Shown in pieces: positions 10,867-13,001 of a stretch of DNA of 13,001 nt (its first letter is position 1; every line of letters begins with the position of its first letter). The notes below the pieces were generated by a model. It made no database searches. It was not told where the DNA came from and was given only the letters and a program-made list of their open reading frames with translations. The translations under genes were made by a program, and so were the position numbers. The DNA comes from DATLEX01 sp035525045 (GTDB lineage: Bacteria > Acidobacteriota > Thermoanaerobaculia > Gp7-AA8), in contig DATLEX010000075.1 in assembly GCA_035525045.1 (NCBI GenBank), positions 1-13,001 of the forward strand. Direction: 5' to 3'.

Positions 10867-11877
10867 TTAGCGTCTCACCGCACGGCGGCGTGCGCGCGAA
10901 CCCACCGGGGCGGCGATCTCCCATAGCGACGCCGGCGACGCCTCGGTCAGGTGCGACTCGAAGGCGATGCGGCTACCGTCCACCGACCACGAGGGCGCAG
11001 AGTCGGAGTAGCCGGCATCGAGGGTCACCCGAACTGGTACGCTTCCTTCGCTCGAGATGACGAAAATCTGGGGGTTCGCCAACCCGCCGTGATCGGAGGA
11101 GAAGACGATCTGACGTCCGTCCGGCGACCATGCCGCGTCAGAATGGTCGAAGGGGGAGACAAGCAGCGGCAAGACCGCTCCACCGTTCGGGCTGATCGTA
11201 TAAAGACCCCAGAGGTCTCCGCCGATCGGCCGGCGCTGAAAGACGATTCGATCTCCGCGGGGGGACCAGTTGGGCTGCCGGTCATCCCATTCCTCGCCAG
11301 GTCCGCCAGTGAGACGGGTCAACTCGGTACCGTCGCTCCGAACTTTCCACAGCGCGCCGAACCGCTCCTCTCCGTTTCTCGCTTTGGAGACCTCGAAGAC
11401 GATCCAATCCCCGTCGGGCGAGAAGCTCGGCTCGATCGACTCGCCCTTATCCACATCACGGGTGATGCGGAATAGAGCGCCGCTTCGTGGATTCACTGTC
11501 CAGACTTCGTGGCGGTCTTGCCGATCCGACGAGAAGGTGATCAGATCGCGTGGGCCGTTCCAGCTTGCACCCGGAAGATTGACGCTGTCCTGGTCTGGTT
11601 CGTCGAGCAGTGTCGTGATCTCACCGCTGATGCGGTCCAGGATGTAGAGCCCGGCCGGTCCGTTGTTGTAACCGTTGTGAAAAATGGTGGACAGAACGCG
11701 CCGACCGTCGGGCGAATACGCGGGGTTTTGTGCGCTCCGGGGACCAGCGGGCGCATAAAGCGCGTTGGCAGCGTCGCGTCTTACGGCGAGAGGTGACGTA
11801 GAGGCTGTGGCGAGAACAACACCGAGGAGGGCGGCCAACGCCGCGATGATCGCGATCAGACAGAGTTTCTTGCACAT
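10867..11877 (-). CDS. Secreted TolB-type six-bladed beta-propeller (PD40 repeats)
   Basis: A 336-residue exported protein. Residues 1-26 form a Sec signal peptide: a basic start (MCKK) followed by a hydrophobic run (IAIIAALAALLGVVLATA). There is no lipobox. The rest is six WD40-like/PD40 blades, each with an SPDG-type turn: PAYSPDG (52-58), ASWNG (104-108), PSFSPDG (150-156), PNWSPRG (202-208), AAWSPDG (248-254) and PSWSVDG (295-301). This is the repeat of the TolB C-terminal propeller. No enzyme domain is attached, so a periplasmic or cell-surface binding or scaffolding role is likely, with the partner unknown. I place the start at the ATG at 11877, because the frame upstream (TTG at 11913) adds residues before the signal. 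No Shine-Dalgarno sequence precedes it. Its ATG overlaps, on the opposite strand, the ATG of the small plus-strand ORF. It lies between the integrase relic and the attC site but runs against the attC orientation. Confidence 0.82.
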   Translation of the reverse strand: MCKKLCLIAIIAALAALLGVVLATASTSPLAVRRDAANALYAPAGPRSAQNPAYSPDGRRVLSTIFHNGYNNGPAGLYILDRISGEITTLLDEPDQDSVNLPGASWNGPRDLITFSSDRQDRHEVWTVNPRSGALFRITRDVDKGESIEPSFSPDGDWIVFEVSKARNGEERFGALWKVRSDGTELTRLTGGPGEEWDDRQPNWSPRGDRIVFQRRPIGGDLWGLYTISPNGGAVLPLLVSPFDHSDAAWSPDGRQIVFSSDHGGLANPQIFVISSEGSVPVRVTLDAGYSDSAPSWSVDGSRIAFESHLTEASPASLWEIAAPVGSRARRRAVRR

Positions 11878-12193
11878 GGTCGGAGCGTATGGGAATCCTA
11901 CGCTGGTCGGCAAGATTTATCAGGCCTTGCCGGACGCGAAGGGAGGAGAACTTCGACTGATTCGAGTGATCGACGAATCGGGCCAAGACCACTTGTATCT
12001 CAAGAAATACTTCGTTTCCATTGAAGTGCCGGAACCGGTCGAGAAAGTCCTGGGCTCGGCTTCAGTGAGAGGCTGCCCAAAATCTGAGACGGCTAACACG
12101 CCGCTGGAGCCGACGGCGAACCGCGTCACCGTAGTCGCGTGTGCTATACGATTTTGCGTGCGGTTCGCCGCGGCTCAGCGGCAATGCCGTTAG
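11876..12193 (+). CDS. Small hypothetical ORF reading into attC (possible cassette gene)
   Basis: A 105-codon ORF. The convincing part is residues 6 to about 61, from NPTLVGKIYQALPDAK through RVIDESGQDHLYLKKYF to EKVLGSAS. It resembles short hypothetical proteins with an IDESGEDYLYP motif that I recall from several phyla. From about residue 73 the frame enters the attC site and yields NTPLEPTANR, a peptide of the kind produced when cassette ORFs read through attC. The TAG stop lies inside the R' core (GTTAG). The only upstream in-frame ATG that fits (11876-11878) has no ribosome binding site and overlaps the opposite-strand start of the TolB-like gene. The true start may therefore have been lost and this may be a truncated gene. 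Confidence 0.45.
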   Translation: MVGAYGNPTLVGKIYQALPDAKGGELRLIRVIDESGQDHLYLKKYFVSIEVPEPVEKVLGSASVRGCPKSETANTPLEPTANRVTVVACAIRFCVRFAAAQRQCR

Positions 12194-12195
12194 GC
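12091..12195 (+). other. Integron attC recombination site (105 bp)
   Basis: This has the architecture of an attC site, the single-strand hairpin that integron integrases recombine. R'' is GGCTAAC (12091-12097) and R' is GTTAGGC (12189-12195), with the cut expected between G and TTAGGC. Inside, CCGCTGGAGCCG (12101-12112) pairs with CGGCTCAGCGG (12171-12181), leaving an unpaired G, the expected extrahelical base. Pairing goes on through CGGCGAACCGC (12114-12124) with GCGGTTCGCCG (12160-12170), leaving one more bulged base (A12113). The 35-base centre is mostly unpaired. Length is within the usual 57-141 range. Orientation is R'' to R' on the plus strand, so a cassette ending here would occupy sequence to the left. 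R'' departs from RYYYAAC at one base. Confidence 0.85.
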
Positions 12196-12208
12196 GGCTC
12201 GGGAACAG

Positions 12209-12418
12209 CTATGCCGATTCCCTGCACCGGTGTGGAATCCATTCGTTCTCAGCACAGTTGCCAGCGTACCAGCTTTCGTACGGCCGCCATTTACCGTCCC
12301 ACCAGTCCTCCTTCAGTTAGATCCAGACACGGCAATATCTGCACTCAGTTAGATACCCTGAATTCCTCCGATGCCAGCCCACGTAGTTCGCAGCGTTAAC
12401 CGCCTTCCTATTGCTCAT
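12209..12418 (-). pseudogene. Small Cys/Trp-rich zinc-ribbon-like ORF with an internal TAA
   Basis: The minus strand encodes 69 residues in one frame, interrupted only by TAA at codon 34 (12317-12319). The ATG at 12418 has a good ribosome binding site, AAGGAG, about 7 bases upstream. Before the stop come GYLTECRYCRVWI; after it come LKEDWWDGKWRPYESWY and NCAENEWIPHRCRES. Cysteines at 26 and 29 (CxxC), 55 and 65 could bind one zinc ion, but they lie on both sides of the stop. The part after the TAA looks as protein-like as the part before it. This points to a recent nonsense mutation, a base-call error, or read-through. It ends 14 bases from the attC R' core and runs against the attC direction. 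I know no named family for it. Confidence 0.55.
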
Positions 12419-12447
12419 CTTCTCTCCTTTCACAACGGGCTATAAAC

Positions 12448-12481
12448 AGAGAGGCCGTACGGAGCTGCCTCCGTACGGCCT
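12448..12481. repeat. Perfect 15-bp-stem hairpin
   Basis: AGAGGCCGTACGGAG (12448-12462) and CTCCGTACGGCCTCT (12467-12481) are exact inverse copies around a CTGC loop. Neither strand has a clear T-run after the stem, so it is not a standard intrinsic terminator. On the minus strand it lies 30 bases before the start of the small Cys-rich ORF, with TTTATAG between, so it could be an upstream transcript end, a leader structure or a protein-binding palindrome. Confidence 0.75.
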
Positions 12482-12599
12482 CTGACATTTGGTTGGGGTT
12501 GCTCTGGGTCTAGCTCTGTTTCACATGCACTCCGTGCTTCGAATGTTCATTCATTCGAGGAATCTGACCCGCTGAACTATTAGCCCGCGTTTCCTTACC

Positions 12600-12706
12600 T
12601 ATATGAGGCGCTCGTTATATATGAGGCTCTCGTCCTGCATATATGAAGGAATTTTCTCCTATATATAAGGGGGGGGGCTTATATATAGCGGGCAGCTTAT
12701 ATATAG
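12600..12706. repeat. Array of six TATATA motifs with G-rich spacers
   Basis: TATATG or TATATATR elements occur at about 12600, 12616, 12638, 12660, 12680 and 12698, spaced 16-22 bases apart. Copies 1-3 continue as ATGAGGCGCTCG, ATGAGGCTCTCG and ATGAAGG; copies 4-6 as AAGGGGGGG, AGCGGGC and AGGGGGC. The array is strikingly AT-rich at regular steps in GC-rich surroundings. It resembles iterons or a degenerate short tandem repeat. No coding frame here is convincing. Confidence 0.65.
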
Positions 12707-12880
12707 GGGGCTTTGGGTGCAGGCGCGCTCCCGGAATTCTGCAAGCAGCGGCCGTGCCCCCAATCCTGCTGCACTACGTCGGTCAATTGCTCTTGTTCCG
12801 CGTGTTCGTTGATTTTGTCGCCCTGGGAGGCAAACCGCGGTCGCGGAACCGGGACAAACGTAGTCCACCAGGCTCGGCGT

Positions 12881-13001
12881 CTATCTGTTGCGTCTCAGAA
12901 CGTTCTTCCTAACCAGGCGACTGATCGGCGCATTGTACGCAAGCGCTGAATGAGCTCGATGGAAGTTGTAGAAGTGAAGATACGGTGCGAGCCAGCGTCT
13001 T
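12881..13001 (-). CDS. IS481-type transposase, C-terminal end (partial)
   Basis: The last 39 codons of a DDE transposase enter from the right edge and stop at TAG (12881-12883). The translation RRWLAPYLHFYNFHRAHSAL, followed by YNAPISRLV, matches the end of the rve integrase core in IS481 and related elements (usual form: W..YYN..RPH.ALG..PP..RL). The glutamate and aspartates of the active site would lie beyond the window. It is the right-hand mobile element of an accessory region that also contains integron remains. Whether the copy is intact cannot be judged. Confidence 0.72.
   Translation of the reverse strand, partial: RRWLAPYLHFYNFHRAHSALAYNAPISRLVRKNVLRRNR

Larger units (their letters stand above)
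12419..12880. other. 462-bp stretch without a gene: hairpin, TATATA array, then nothing clear
   Basis: Between the small Cys-rich ORF and the transposase end no frame looks coding. It contains the perfect hairpin at 12448-12481 and six TATATA motifs at 12600-12706. A small inverted repeat GAATG/CATTC lies around 12541-12556. From 12707 to 12880 the sequence is GC-rich again and should hold the right end of the IS481-type element, but I could not fix the terminal inverted repeat. Confidence 0.6.

Noticed and set aside
10778..10869. A second attC suggested by GCCTAAG and GTTAGCC near the hairpins
   Set aside because: The cores do not match GTTRRRY/RYYYAAC and there is no paired inner stem; the hairpin with its T-rich tail fits a terminator better.
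11269..11275. GTTGGGC as an attC or attI core
   Set aside because: It lies inside a blade-coding part of the propeller gene and lacks a partner core or hairpin.
12600..12706. A CRISPR array
   Set aside because: Units are too short (about 8 bp), spacers are not unique sequences of regular length, and no cas gene is near.
12643..12912. An 89-codon plus-strand ORF over the TATATA array
   Set aside because: The repeated LYI peptides come from the repeat itself; there is no ribosome binding site or homology, and the ORF runs into the antisense of the transposase.

Overview
The window looks like chromosomal DNA from a GC-rich bacterium, probably an uncultured soil or sediment lineage such as Acidobacteriota. 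This rests on gene content (split glycine dehydrogenase, a two-domain DUF255 protein, a Xer recombinase, a chromosomal-integron-type integrase) and on strong GC bias at codon third positions. The taxonomic call is an inference and could be wrong.

Layout. Positions 1-225 hold no gene I can name. From 226 to 5205 three genes lie on the minus strand: a DUF255/YyaL-type thioredoxin-fold protein (226-2247), a large conserved protein of unknown function (2364-4229), and a XerC-like tyrosine recombinase (4321-5205). A REP-like repeat lies between the first two. Copies of a TGAGCCC-type heptamer repeat lie immediately on both sides of xerC, and two of the repeat-bearing gaps also carry -10-like boxes. 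From 5274 to 9703 the plus strand carries a compact glycine cleavage operon, gcvT-gcvH-gcvPA-gcvPB. It encodes the aminomethyltransferase, the lipoyl carrier and both halves of the P-protein. Together these degrade glycine to CO2, ammonia and methylene-tetrahydrofolate; the L-protein (lpd) and the lipoylation genes are not here.

From 9704 to the right edge the DNA is accessory and decaying. Directly after gcvPB lies a broken integron integrase (9738-10625). It has lost at least two internal segments, including the HxxR catalytic box, and its remains are spread over all three frames. Next come a secreted TolB-type beta-propeller gene on the minus strand (10867-11877) and a small plus-strand ORF (11876-12193). 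That ORF runs into a well-formed 105-bp attC recombination site (12091-12195). Beyond the attC is a minus-strand cysteine- and tryptophan-rich small ORF with a single in-frame TAA (12209-12418). It is followed by a perfect 15-bp-stem hairpin, an AT-rich array of six TATATA motifs, and the 3' end of an IS481-type transposase that leaves the window at 13001.

The most interesting part is 9.7-13.0 kb. It looks like the relic of a sedentary chromosomal integron: a dead integrase beside at least one attC that still folds correctly, with cassette-like small genes next to it. I found no rRNA, tRNA or CRISPR array, and no glycine riboswitch in front of gcvT.
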